Shown: piece after piece, positions 16,083 to 24,161 of the stretch
Numbering within the stretch: position 1 is the first letter of the stretch
Layout: every line of letters starts with the position of its first letter
DNA from: CAWJHE01 sp964614855
Lineage (GTDB): Bacteria > Chloroflexota > Anaerolineae > Anaerolineales > UBA4823
Length of the DNA stretch: 31,349 nucleotides
Direction: 5' to 3'
Assembly (NCBI GenBank): GCA_964614855.1
Contig: CAZTMX010000011.1
Coordinates: 1-31,349, forward strand
Position numbers and translations under genes: made by a program
The notes under the pieces: model-generated
What the model was told of the DNA's origin: nothing
What the model saw: only the letters and a program-made list of their open reading frames with translations
Databases searched by the model: none

Positions 16083-17054
16083 TCAGTTTATGTGAGGGTT
16101 CAACCAGTCATTCACCCCATCGCCAAGCAAGCTCCAACCGATACCAAACAGGATCAAAGCCAGGGTAATCGGTGCAAAAACCCACCAGTAGAGAGTCAGG
16201 CTGCCACCAATTCCAATCACCCAACGCCTGCCAATGGAAAGCAGCTGTCCCCATTCTGAGCCACCGCCCAGGCCGATGAAGGTAAACGTTGCCTGTAAGA
16301 GCACCATGCCCCCGATATCACGCGCTCCCAGCACAATCGCCGGCGAGATGGAATTGGGGATCAGGTGGCGAAAGAGCAAGCGCCAGTGTCCAGAGCCCAG
16401 GGCACGCGCAGCTTCGATAAACTCAGTTTTCTTCACCTGGTAGACCATTGAATGGGTCAGGCGTGCATATGGCATCCAAGAGAATAACACAATTGCCATA
16501 AGAACTGGGTCGATTTGCTCAAATAGAATCTGCGACATGGACTTAGCAGGAATCTCCAGGGTATTCGGGTCAATTTGATAAATCAGTAGCAAATTCTCAA
16601 CCCGGTGAGCGATCTGGAGCAGTTCTTGAAAAACCACAACCCCAACAATCACCGGGAAAGCCAGGAAAGCATCCGTGATGCGCATGATCAAGTTATCAAG
16701 CCAACCCCCTATATAAGCACTCATGGCGCCCAATAAGACGCCGAGAATTGCGGTTCCCAGGGCAGCCAAGAGACCAAAGCGTAAAGCAGAACGTGTGCCC
16801 CACACCAAGGTGTAATAAACATCAAGCTGCGAACCACGGATACCTGTAGGGACAGTACCCAGGATCGTACTTTCTCCTGGCGGGAAAGGGATTTGCCCTT
16901 TTAAGTCATCCACTTCCCGGAAGATAGAAGCGCTTTCCCCTTCCAATGGCGGGGCAAGCACGGGTGCAAAAATTCCGATCAAGATAAAGCTAACAACAAT
17001 GATCAACGCAATCCAATTTTGCCAGCGGGTGAAAAACCGTTTCAGATTGCTCAT
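16083..17054 (-). CDS. ABC transporter permease, DppC/OppC type
   Basis: 323 residues with one cytoplasmic N-terminal segment, a first transmembrane helix (WIALIIVVSFILIGIFAPVL), a large outside loop (about 35-90) and the five-helix BPD_transp_1 core. The ATPase-contacting EAA loop is EFIEAARALGSGHWRLLFRH, followed by IPNSISPAIVLGA. A roughly 45-residue segment (about 145-190, QIAHRVENLLLIYQIDPNT onward) between core helices is longer than usual in DppC. It pairs with the DppB-type gene (ATGA overlap). No binding protein or ATPase is encoded nearby, so the substrate (di-/oligopeptide, nickel or sugar) is unknown. Confidence 0.93.
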   Translation of the reverse strand: MSNLKRFFTRWQNWIALIIVVSFILIGIFAPVLAPPLEGESASIFREVDDLKGQIPFPPGESTILGTVPTGIRGSQLDVYYTLVWGTRSALRFGLLAALGTAILGVLLGAMSAYIGGWLDNLIMRITDAFLAFPVIVGVVVFQELLQIAHRVENLLLIYQIDPNTLEIPAKSMSQILFEQIDPVLMAIVLFSWMPYARLTHSMVYQVKKTEFIEAARALGSGHWRLLFRHLIPNSISPAIVLGARDIGGMVLLQATFTFIGLGGGSEWGQLLSIGRRWVIGIGGSLTLYWWVFAPITLALILFGIGWSLLGDGVNDWLNPHIN

Positions 17055-18127
17055 TCGTTGATGATCCCTTCTCGTACTCGTGGATCGAATATCGCCTGCA
17101 GGATATCCAGGATAAACATCAACAGCAACACAATCAATACACTGTATATCGCAAAACCGAGAACCGTTGGAGCATCTGGAACACCCAGCGTGCCCACGAC
17201 AACCAGGTCGGAAACACCTTTAAAGTTATAGATGACTTCTACAATAAATACACCGGTAAAGAGTGCCGCAGCAGAAAGAGCGCTGCTGGTGAGGGCAGGT
17301 GCAAGGATGTTCCGCAACGCATGCGACCATTTTAAACGCCGGTCAGAAAGGCCGCGAGCTTTGCCAGACAAGATGTACTCTTTTTGTTTTTCACCTATAA
17401 TTGCCGCGCGTGTTACCCTGCCCAAAGTTGCCCAATGCAAAAGGCTCAGCGTAAAAACCGGCATCACCAGGTGCCGCGCAGCATCCGCTGCGATGTCATT
17501 GCGCCCGTTCAAGACACCATCGATGGTCATAAAGCCAGTATAGGTGCGAAAGCTTTCTTCTCGAACAGCCATGCTCTTGTGAATGCTTAACCTTTCTGGG
17601 GCAAACCAGCCTAAACCCACATAAAAAATAGCCATCAACATCAACGCCAGGATAAACACCGGGATGGAGGCTGCAACAAAAGCAGAAAATCTGAAGCGCA
17701 GATCTGTCCCAGTGTCCTTTTTCCAACCCGCCAAAACGCCGCTGACAATCCCCAAGGGGATAAATACCAACATGGAGTAAAATGTCAACTCTGCCGTCAC
17801 AGGCGTCCGCTCTAATAAGGCAGACAGCACGTACTGGCGTAAAACCGGGCTGTACCCCCAATTCCCCCGGACAAGACTGAGTACCCAATAAGCGTACTGA
17901 ACCGGATATGGATCCCGCAAATGGTATTGTGCGATAGCATTTTCTACCAACTGTTGGACTTGTTCTGCGGTCAAACGGGGTGATCCGGCTCCGGATGTAA
18001 GATAAAGCGAAGCTCTCACCTCTGGCGGGTTTAACATCACAAAGGCATACAAAACCGCTGTGATGATGAACAACGTTACAGGAATGGAAAGCAGACGACT
18101 TATAAGAAAACGGAGAAATGGAGGCAT
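17051..18127 (-). CDS. ABC transporter permease, DppB/OppB type
   Basis: 358 residues. The N-terminus FLRFLISRLLSIPVTLFIIT is the typical first helix of DppB permeases, and a periplasmic loop follows (about 33-100). The core has SVLAGWKKDTGTD-like cytoplasmic turns and a clear EAA loop (TRAAIIGEKQKEYILSGKAR, then GLSDRRLKWSHALRN). The stop overlaps the start of the DppC-type gene by 4 bases, so the two form a heterodimeric channel and are translated together. The pair is transcribed away from mazG. Usual partners DppA, DppD and DppF are not in the window. The Shine-Dalgarno sequence is weak. Confidence 0.93.
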   Translation of the reverse strand: MPPFLRFLISRLLSIPVTLFIITAVLYAFVMLNPPEVRASLYLTSGAGSPRLTAEQVQQLVENAIAQYHLRDPYPVQYAYWVLSLVRGNWGYSPVLRQYVLSALLERTPVTAELTFYSMLVFIPLGIVSGVLAGWKKDTGTDLRFRFSAFVAASIPVFILALMLMAIFYVGLGWFAPERLSIHKSMAVREESFRTYTGFMTIDGVLNGRNDIAADAARHLVMPVFTLSLLHWATLGRVTRAAIIGEKQKEYILSGKARGLSDRRLKWSHALRNILAPALTSSALSAAALFTGVFIVEVIYNFKGVSDLVVVGTLGVPDAPTVLGFAIYSVLIVLLLMFILDILQAIFDPRVREGIINE

Positions 18128-18446
18128 AGGTCAAATCCAATAGCAGCAGTATTATTTTTTTAAACATCAGAGCAAATTGCAACCTGATTCTACCCGAAAC
18201 TTCTCATCATGACACGGCATAATTCGCAAGGCAATCAAGGTTTACTGCCTTTGTGAAACGAATGTGAAAATCAATCGAATATTCACGGTTGAGCAATTTA
18301 GCCAAGACAAGATCAAATTCTGTATTATATACAACCATCGACCCAGAAAAGTTCTGAGAGGTTCAAGTTTCCCACCAACCGGAACATCCACAAACCAATT
18401 CATTGCAGATTGACTGATTGAGCGATGGCAAATATAATCAACCTTT
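18128..18446. other. Divergent intergenic region between dppB-type permease and mazG-like gene
   Basis: 319 bases, AT-rich, without a supportable gene. It contains the strong mazG-side promoter (18410-18438, +). On the - strand, TAATAC about 25 bases before the permease start could serve as a weak -10. A short inverted repeat AAGGCA/TGCCTT surrounds 18230-18260. No further structure was recognised. Confidence 0.5.
18410..18438 (+). promoter_or_regulatory. Promoter of the mazG-like gene, probably giving a leaderless mRNA
   Basis: -35 TTGACT (18410-18415) and -10 TATAAT (18433-18438) with the ideal 17-bp spacer. The ATG at 18447 begins only 9 bases after the -10, where transcription would normally start at +1, and there is no room for a ribosome site. 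Confidence 0.85.
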
Positions 18447-18776
18447 ATGGATATCCAAGAATTAACTCTCGCCATGCATCAATTCGTCTCGAGCCAGGGT
18501 TGGTATGACCCCGGTACGCCTCGTCCTCAAACCTTGAGGAACCTGGCAATTTCATTAAATCTGGAGGCAGCTGAAGTTCTGGAGCATTTCCAGTGGCGAG
18601 ATGAGCTTTCCAACCCCCAGGGATTGGCAGAGGAATTGGCGGATGTCGCATTATATCTACTGCAAATAGCCAGCATTGCCGAGATCGATCTGGAACAGGC
18701 GATCCTGGATAAACTGGAACGCAATTACCAACGCAAATGGGATGATCAGTTCCCGCAACAAAGTGAAAAACCATAA
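18447..18776 (+). CDS. MazG-like nucleotide pyrophosphohydrolase
   Basis: 109 residues, a single all-alpha MazG-like (RS21-C6/YpjD-type) domain. It hydrolyses NTPs or dNTPs to monophosphate and pyrophosphate and probably sanitises modified nucleotides. The metal-binding helices are NLAISLNLEAAEVLEHFQW, with the E-x-x-E pair at Glu40 and Glu43, and EELADVALYLLQIA, with the E-x-x-D pair at Glu63 and Asp66. The N-terminal helix ends with a Trp (GWYDPGTPRPQTLRNLA) that is typical of the house-cleaning dCTPase-like subgroup. The gene has its own strong promoter and appears leaderless. proS starts 27 bases downstream and is probably on the same transcript. Confidence 0.92.
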   Translation: MDIQELTLAMHQFVSSQGWYDPGTPRPQTLRNLAISLNLEAAEVLEHFQWRDELSNPQGLAEELADVALYLLQIASIAEIDLEQAILDKLERNYQRKWDDQFPQQSEKP

Positions 18777-18803
18777 AAATCATTTATCTAATCAGGATGT
18801 GAC

Positions 18804-20237
18804 ATGTCAAACGATAGAATACCAACCCGCAGTGAAAATTTTTCCGAATGGTACAACCAGCTTGTATTGAAAGCTGAGCTTGCCGATTACGCTCCAGTCC
18901 GGGGTTGCATGGTGGTCCGCCCATACGGTTGGGCCTTATGGGAGAATATCCAAGGGGGACTTGACCGGCGCTTTAAGGAAACGGGGCATGTCAATGCTGC
19001 TTTCCCTCTGTTCATTCCCATGTCCTTCCTAGAAAAGGAAAAGGAACACGTTGAAGGGTTCTCGCCCGAACTGGCAGTGGTCACCATCGGCGGCGGCGAG
19101 AAGTTAGAAGAACCCCTGGTCGTTCGCCCAACTTCCGAAACCATCATTGGCTATATGTACTCGAAATGGATCAAATCTTACCGGGATTTGCCGGTGCTGA
19201 TCAACCAATGGGGAAATGTTGTGCGCTGGGAAATGCGCACCCGTCTGTTTCTGCGCACCCTGGAATTTTACTGGCAAGAAGGTCACACCGCACATGCCAC
19301 CGCACAAGAAGCCGAAGAAGAAACGGCGCGCATGCTCGGTGTATACGCGGATTTCGCAATCAACGACGCAGCTGTGCCAGTGGTGCCCGGGATCAAGAGC
19401 GACAAGGAAAAATTTGCTGGAGCGATCCGCTCGACCACCATTGAAGCCATGATGGGTGATACCCGGGCCTTGCAGGCAGGCACATCCCATTTCCTGGGGC
19501 AGAACTTCGCCAAAGCTTTTGACATCCAGTTTCTGGATTGGAACAATGAGCTCCAGCATGCCTGGACGACCTCATGGGGGCTTTCGACCCGTTTTATCGG
19601 TGCCATCATCATGACCCACGGTGATGACCAGGGATTGATCTTGCCTCCAAAAATCGCACCTACCCAGGTTGTAATTGTCCCAATCTATAAAAATGATGCA
19701 GAACGCTCGCTGGTGATGGAGACAGTGAGCAGAGTTAAACAGGAACTGAGCGGTCTGCGAATTCATATCGACGACCGGACCGAATTGACACCCGGTTTCA
19801 AATTTAACGACTGGGAACTGCGAGGCATCCCATTGCGTATTGAAATCGGACCAAAGGATGTTGAAAAAGGCAGCGTCGCTTTTGCCCGGCGGGATATGCC
19901 TGGAAAAGCCGGCAAGAGTTTTGTCTCGCAAAACCAGCTGGCCGAACAAACGCAGGAGATGTTGCAGACTATCCAGAAATCGCTCTATGATCGCGCCCTG
20001 GCTTTTCGCCTGGCGAATACACATGACCCGCACGATTACGGTGAATTAACCGATGTGGTGCAAAATGGATGGGCGTTTTCCTGGTGGTGCGGCTCAGCGG
20101 AATGCGAGGCGCGCGTAAAGGAAGATACAAAAGCCACAACCCGTTGTATTCCGCTGGAGCAGCCCGGTGGACAAGGTCCGTGTATTGTGTGCGGAAAACT
20201 CGCAGATAAGAAAGTCATCTTCGCCCGCGCATACTAA
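18804..20237 (+). CDS. proS: Prolyl-tRNA synthetase, archaeal/eukaryote-type (ProS type 3)
   Basis: 477 residues, matching the short type 3 enzyme and lacking the ~180-residue editing insertion of the bacterial form. It charges tRNA-Pro. Class IIa motifs are visible: motif 1 around RPYGWALWENIQGGLDRRF, the TSETIIGYMYSKWIKSYRDL region, motif 2 RWEMRTRLFLRTLEFYWQEG with the following HTAHAT, and motif 3 in the SFLGQNF...THGDDQGLILPP segment. An anticodon-binding domain follows (about 285-380). The C-terminal zinc-like domain has cysteines in CGSAEC, TTRC and CIVC and ends in the typical Ala-Tyr. An AGGA site precedes the ATG. The mazG-like gene upstream and a HEAT-repeat gene 2 bases downstream look co-transcribed. 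Confidence 0.97.
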   Translation: MSNDRIPTRSENFSEWYNQLVLKAELADYAPVRGCMVVRPYGWALWENIQGGLDRRFKETGHVNAAFPLFIPMSFLEKEKEHVEGFSPELAVVTIGGGEKLEEPLVVRPTSETIIGYMYSKWIKSYRDLPVLINQWGNVVRWEMRTRLFLRTLEFYWQEGHTAHATAQEAEEETARMLGVYADFAINDAAVPVVPGIKSDKEKFAGAIRSTTIEAMMGDTRALQAGTSHFLGQNFAKAFDIQFLDWNNELQHAWTTSWGLSTRFIGAIIMTHGDDQGLILPPKIAPTQVVIVPIYKNDAERSLVMETVSRVKQELSGLRIHIDDRTELTPGFKFNDWELRGIPLRIEIGPKDVEKGSVAFARRDMPGKAGKSFVSQNQLAEQTQEMLQTIQKSLYDRALAFRLANTHDPHDYGELTDVVQNGWAFSWWCGSAECEARVKEDTKATTRCIPLEQPGGQGPCIVCGKLADKKVIFARAY

Positions 20238-20239
20238 AC

Positions 20240-21047
20240 GTGCCTGCTATCCAACCTGCTCGTCTTAAATTACAGGCTTCCTTGCTTGCAGAGCATTTTG
20301 AGCAACCGGCTGCCTTCTTACGCAGCCTGCATTACCTGCTCGATTTTTATTCAGACCGCGCAGTCCGGCACGGAGAATCCGGCAAACCGCGCTCGTTGAT
20401 GCCATCCTATAACGTGCGCGCTCCTGTCCTGCGCCACTTGCTCTTAGAATTGGAACCCCTGGCAGAGAAGGACCCTGCTGCAGGCTTGTCGTTAAGTGAT
20501 GCCTTGTGGGGACAGAATTCGCTGGAATTTCGCTTGTTGGCATGTATGCTGCTAGGGAAAATCCCTCTGACTCCTGTGGATGCAGTTTTGGAGCGAGTGC
20601 AATCCTGGAGCCGCGATGACCTGGAAGAAGCGCTGACAACAGCCATTCTAACCAGCGGTCTTGCGCGCATAAGAAAAGAACAACCCCAAATCGTCATCCA
20701 GCTATCGAGAGATTGGTTAAAGGATCCTGGTCTATATTATCAACAGCTTGGGTTGCGCATCTTACCCACAATGATCAACAATCCTGAGTTTCAAAATCTC
20801 CCTTCTNNNNNNNNNNATCCAACCTTTCATCCTTAAATCTCACCCCTCGCTTCGCCCGGATTTGCTTGATGTGATCAAAACCCTGGCACATAGATCTCCC
20901 CGTGAAACCGCTTATTTTCTCCGCCAATTGTTGGATATGCCAGAGAACCCAGACACAGGATTTATCATCCGCCAGTGCCTGGAGGATTTTCCTGAAGATA
21001 TCCAACTCAGCATACGTAAGAAAATGAAGGAAAAAGAACCCCAATAA
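20240..21047 (+). CDS. AlkD-like HEAT-repeat protein (DNA alkylation repair superfamily), interrupted by assembly gap
   Basis: A GTG at 20240, 2 bases after the proS stop, opens a frame of 189 codons up to the N run. A different frame after it continues in the same style to TAA at 21045-21047. Joined, the protein would be about 270 residues, so the frame shift is best explained by wrong gap length rather than by a broken gene. The protein is all helical. The stretch SLSDALWGQNSLEFRLLACMLL resembles the AlkD/HEAT signature in which a Leu-Trp is followed by a Glu-x-Arg. The C-terminal part (SPRETAYFLRQLL and FIIRQCLEDF) fits further HEAT units. Alkylated-base excision is only suggested: the catalytic Asp/Trp context cannot be checked across the gap. 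Confidence 0.65.
20807..20816. other. Assembly gap (10 N)
   Basis: Ten undetermined bases inside the HEAT-repeat gene. Coding frames left and right of it differ by one, so the true length is not 10 (modulo 3). Confidence 0.99.
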
Positions 21048-21089
21048 TATATGAATCATAATAGGGCGGTAAGAAAATGGAAAACCATC

Positions 21090-21118
21090 TTGTAACATCC
21101 GCTTCGATTTGGTATAAT
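21090..21118 (+). promoter_or_regulatory. Promoter of rpsO
   Basis: -35 TTGTAA (21090-21095) and perfect -10 TATAAT (21113-21118) with a 17-bp spacer. Transcription should begin near 21125, leaving a leader of about 85 nt before rpsO. Confidence 0.85.
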
Positions 21119-21124
21119 CAGCCC

Positions 21125-21193
21125 CACTTTGACTAGACCTGTCGGTGGTATGGTTTTCCGCTGCTGACATGGAGACCTGCAAAGAATTTTTTT
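21125..21193 (+). promoter_or_regulatory. Putative S15-binding autoregulatory leader of rpsO
   Basis: The short leader can fold with CTTTG (21127-21131) closing on CAAAG (21180-21184). Inside it is a 9-bp hairpin (21140-21148 with 21161-21169). That hairpin contains adjacent G-U and G-C pairs (21144/21165, 21145/21164), the motif S15 recognises in 16S rRNA and in several unrelated rpsO leaders. Autogenous control is inferred from this motif and position only. Confidence 0.45.
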
Positions 21194-21210
21194 GAGGAGT
21201 GGCAGACGTC

Positions 21211-21483
21211 ATGGCATTAGAAAAAGAAGTAAAAGACAAAGTTATAGGGGAATTCGCCCGTCACGAAGGCGACACCGGTTCACCGGAAGTGCAAATAGCA
21301 CTGCTTAGTAATCGTATCAGCCAGTTAACCGATCACTTACGCGCAAATAAACACGATGAATCATCGCGGCGCGGTCTGTTAAAACTGGTCGGACATCGAA
21401 GGCGCTTGCTTGCGTATGTCCGCAGAATGGATTACCAGAGGTATCTTGCTCTTACCGACAGGTTGAGCATCCGCCGAAAGTAA
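21211..21483 (+). CDS. rpsO: Ribosomal protein S15
   Basis: 90 residues, the standard length. S15 is an early-binding 16S rRNA protein of the 30S platform. Diagnostic stretches are HEGDTGSPEVQIALLSNRI, LTDHLRANKHDESSRRGL and GHRRRLLAYVRRMDYQRYLAL, with a basic end (SIRRK). The ATG at 21211 is preferred over an in-frame GTG at 21199, because that GTG lies on the GAGGAG ribosome site itself, which stands 11 bases from the ATG. It has its own promoter and a strong terminator, and pnp follows separately. Confidence 0.98.
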   Translation: MALEKEVKDKVIGEFARHEGDTGSPEVQIALLSNRISQLTDHLRANKHDESSRRGLLKLVGHRRRLLAYVRRMDYQRYLALTDRLSIRRK

Positions 21484-21499
21484 TCTTGTGAGTGCATCT

Positions 21500-21540
21500 G
21501 GAGTAGATGGCTGGCAGGTCGCTATCTACTCCTTTTTTTT
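21500..21540 (+). terminator. Intrinsic terminator after rpsO
   Basis: A 9-bp perfect stem GGAGTAGAT/ATCTACTCC (21500-21508 with 21524-21532) is followed by eight T residues (21533-21540). It is strong enough to uncouple rpsO from pnp. Confidence 0.93.
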
Positions 21541-21581
21541 CGAAAACAGGTACGTGCGCTTTGAAAGTTTTTTACAGGGGG

Positions 21582-21769
21582 CAGTGGTTTATACCATACC
21601 GCTTTCTTAAACTTCCAATGATCGACAGGAGGTCGGAGAACCTTTGCCTGTGCCCATAGCGAAGGCAAAGATTTAACTGCCTCACCAACCCTTTGTAGGG
21701 TAGTTATCAAGCCACTGGTTAGGAATTGAAAATTACTGGTAACTCAAAAAATTACCTGTTACCGGTAAT
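21582..21769 (+). promoter_or_regulatory. Structured 5' leader of pnp
   Basis: The 270-base space between the rpsO terminator and pnp holds several pairable elements. A 9-bp closing stem (21582-21590 with 21709-21717) surrounds hairpins at 21642-21670 (8 bp, CTTTGCCT/AGGCAAAG) and 21688-21701. Downstream is a 12-bp stem (21732-21743 with 21758-21769, one G-U, 14-base loop) ending 40 bases before the ATG. The last also contains TTACTGGTAA and the perfect palindrome TTACCGGTAA. In E. coli, PNPase autoregulates through an RNase III-cut leader stem, so a similar role is possible. It did not match a riboswitch class I could recognise, and no clear promoter was found. Confidence 0.5.
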
Positions 21770-21809
21770 CCTCAGTCCCTGACCTGGTGGAAAAATTCAG
21801 GAGACAAAT

Positions 21810-24020
21810 ATGAAACCAGAAGGACAAGTTTTTACCGCAACAATTGATGAATTGGTTTATACCTTTGAAACCGGTAAACTGGCCGGGCAGGCTGGCGGCG
21901 CAGTGACTTTACGCGTGGGTGATACCATGGTGCTGGCTGCGGTTACCATGAGCAATGAACCCAGACCGGGTATCGATTTTGTACCGCTCAGCGTGGATTA
22001 TGAAGAACGTATGTACGCTGGCGGGCGCATCCCAGGCTCTTTTTTCCGCCGCGAAGGAAGACCCGGCGAAGAAGCTATCCTGACATCACGCCTGACTGAT
22101 CGGCCACTACGACCGCTCTTCGCCAAAGACCTGCGCAATGATGTCCAGGTAATCCTTTATGCCTTATCCACCGACACCGAGCACCCGATCGACATCATGA
22201 CAGTCACAGCCGCATCTGCTGCTTTGACGATTTCAGATATCCCCTGGGCAGGTCCTGTAGCAGCTGTCCGTGTGGGGTACATCGACGGTCATTTCATCTC
22301 GAACCCGACTTTTGAATTGATGAGTACATCGAGCCTCGATTTACGCCTGGCAGGTACCAAAGATGCTATCTTGATGGTCGAATGCGGAGCCAACGAAGTG
22401 AAGGAAGAAGTCATGGTGGCGGCTCTGGAATTTGGTCACAAAGCCTTGCAACCTTTGATCGAAGCCCAGGAACAGATGAGGGCAGCCGTTGGAAAACCAA
22501 AACGCCAGATCAATTCTATCACTGTGAATGAAGACCTGCGCCGTGCAGTCGCCGAGCGCGTTGAAGAACCCATCAATGCACTGCTCGACAAACCATACAT
22601 CAAGTCTGAATTCCAGGCAGGTCTGGAACAGATCAAAGTTGATACCATAATGGCGCTGGCAAACGACGACGATGCACTGGCAGCAGAAGTGGCAGCCGGT
22701 TTTGAGACCGCTTACAAAAACATCACCCGCAGACGCATCCTGGAGCGTGGTATTCGCCTGGATGGGCGCGGCACAAAGGATATCCGCAATATCTGGTGTG
22801 AGGTGAATTTCAGCCCGCGTGCTCACGGTTCCGGTCTCTTCACCCGCGGTGAGACACAGGTGTTGACCCTGGCCACGTTAGGCACACCGCGCGAAGCACA
22901 GGAGCTGGATAACCTGACCCCGGCAGATTCCAAGCGATATATGCACCACTACAATTTCCCACCCTTCTGTACAGGAGAGGTTAAACCACTGCGCGGCACC
23001 GGTCGTAGAGAAGTCGGTCACGGCGCGCTGGCTGAAAGAGCCTTGATCCCGGTGTTACCGCCCGAGGCAAAATTCCCATACACACTTCGCCTGGTATCAG
23101 AAGTCCTGTCATCCAACGGTTCTTCATCCATGGCATCTGTATGCGGCTCCACCCTGGCCTTGATGGACACCGGTGTACCGATCAAAGCGCCTGTAGCCGG
23201 TGTGGCGATGGGTTTGATCAAAGAAGGTGAGAAATACAGCATCCTGACTGACATCCTGGGTTCAGAAGACCACTTAGGCGACATGGATTTCAAAGTAGCC
23301 GGTACCGCAGAAGGCATCACTGCCTTACAAATGGACATCAAGATCCAGGGGCTAGACTTTTCAATCATGTCCCAGGCTCTTGAACAAGCCAGGGGCGCAC
23401 GGCTGGCCATCCTGGATAAAATCCTGGAAGTCATCCCGGAACCCAGGGCAGATCTAAAGGATCACGCCCCTCGCATCACCATCGTCACCATCCCGGTCGA
23501 TAAGATTGGTGCGGTGATCGGACCAGGAGGCAAGGTCATCCGCAGCATCCAGGATGAAACAGGTGTAAAGATTGACATCGGGGAAGATGGCTCTGTCTTT
23601 ATTGCTTCATCTGATGGTGAAAGCGCCAAGCGAGCACGTGAACGAGTGGAGGCCTTGACCGAATCCGCCGTTGCTGGCAGGATCTACACAGGCAAAGTAG
23701 TGCGCATCACAGAATTCGGCGCTTTTGTCGAAATCCTTCCCAACCTGGATGGGCTGGTTCATATTTCTCAGCTTGATTCCCAGCGGGTCGAAAAAGTGGA
23801 AGACATCGTGCGGCTTGGCGATGAAATCACGGTCATGGTGACGGATATTGATTCACAAGGAAAAATCCGCCTTTCTCGCCAGGCTGTCTTGGAAGGCTGG
23901 ACATTGGAAGAGGCTGCAGAACGAGATCGCGGGCGCAGCTCAAAACCCGGTGGTCAACGAGGCGGGCGCAGCGATGACCGGCGCGGTGGAAGCGGTGGTT
24001 CAAACCGCCCTCGGCGCTAA
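21810..24020 (+). CDS. pnp: Polyribonucleotide nucleotidyltransferase (PNPase) with RGG-like tail
   Basis: 736 residues. PNPase degrades RNA 3' to 5' by phosphorolysis and can add 3' tails. The first RNase PH domain (about 10-140) includes GGRIPGSFFRREGRPGEEA. A helical linker leads to the catalytic second RNase PH domain (about 305-530: GLFTRGETQVLTLATLG, then SNGSSSMASVCGSTLALMD and the metal-site segment LGDMDFKVAGT). KH (about 552-612, IGPGGKVIRSI) and S1 (about 620-690, GKVVRITEFGAFVEILPNLD) follow. The tail (about 702-736) is rich in Arg, Gly and Ser with GG-R repeats. An AGGAGA site precedes the ATG. It is separated from rpsO by a terminator and a structured leader. Confidence 0.98.
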   Translation: MKPEGQVFTATIDELVYTFETGKLAGQAGGAVTLRVGDTMVLAAVTMSNEPRPGIDFVPLSVDYEERMYAGGRIPGSFFRREGRPGEEAILTSRLTDRPLRPLFAKDLRNDVQVILYALSTDTEHPIDIMTVTAASAALTISDIPWAGPVAAVRVGYIDGHFISNPTFELMSTSSLDLRLAGTKDAILMVECGANEVKEEVMVAALEFGHKALQPLIEAQEQMRAAVGKPKRQINSITVNEDLRRAVAERVEEPINALLDKPYIKSEFQAGLEQIKVDTIMALANDDDALAAEVAAGFETAYKNITRRRILERGIRLDGRGTKDIRNIWCEVNFSPRAHGSGLFTRGETQVLTLATLGTPREAQELDNLTPADSKRYMHHYNFPPFCTGEVKPLRGTGRREVGHGALAERALIPVLPPEAKFPYTLRLVSEVLSSNGSSSMASVCGSTLALMDTGVPIKAPVAGVAMGLIKEGEKYSILTDILGSEDHLGDMDFKVAGTAEGITALQMDIKIQGLDFSIMSQALEQARGARLAILDKILEVIPEPRADLKDHAPRITIVTIPVDKIGAVIGPGGKVIRSIQDETGVKIDIGEDGSVFIASSDGESAKRARERVEALTESAVAGRIYTGKVVRITEFGAFVEILPNLDGLVHISQLDSQRVEKVEDIVRLGDEITVMVTDIDSQGKIRLSRQAVLEGWTLEEAAERDRGRSSKPGGQRGGRSDDRRGGSGGSNRPRR

Positions 24021-24031
24021 TTAGTTTTTCC

Positions 24032-24069
24032 AAAGGGGTTGCCTGCAATACGGCAGCCCCTTTTTGTTT
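24032..24069 (+). terminator. Intrinsic terminator after pnp
   Basis: A 12-bp stem (24032-24043 with 24052-24063, one T-G pair, 8-base loop) is followed by TTTTTGTTT. It lies 11 bases after the pnp stop. Confidence 0.92.
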
Positions 24070-24161
24070 CCAAAAACAAACTGGTAAATTTTATTCTTGT
24101 GCAACCTTTCCAACAAAAAAGCATCTGATTATAAGAACACTACATAAAAAAGAGGTTATCA

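Noticed and set aside
18242..18475. A 77-codon frame on the - strand in the mazG/permease intergenic region.
   Set aside because: It overlaps the mazG promoter and start, has no ribosome site and shows no domain-like pattern.
20807..20816. The AlkD-like gene as a frameshifted pseudogene.
   Set aside because: The frame change coincides exactly with the run of N, so gap size error is the simpler explanation.
21161..21180. GGAGACCTGC in the rpsO leader resembles part of the B12-box of cobalamin riboswitches.
   Set aside because: The leader is only about 85 nt from the promoter, far too short for a cobalamin riboswitch, and the other conserved blocks are missing.
21199..21213. GTG at 21199 as the rpsO start.
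   Set aside because: It overlaps the GAGGAG ribosome site; the ATG at 21211 gives the standard MALEKE-type start and length.
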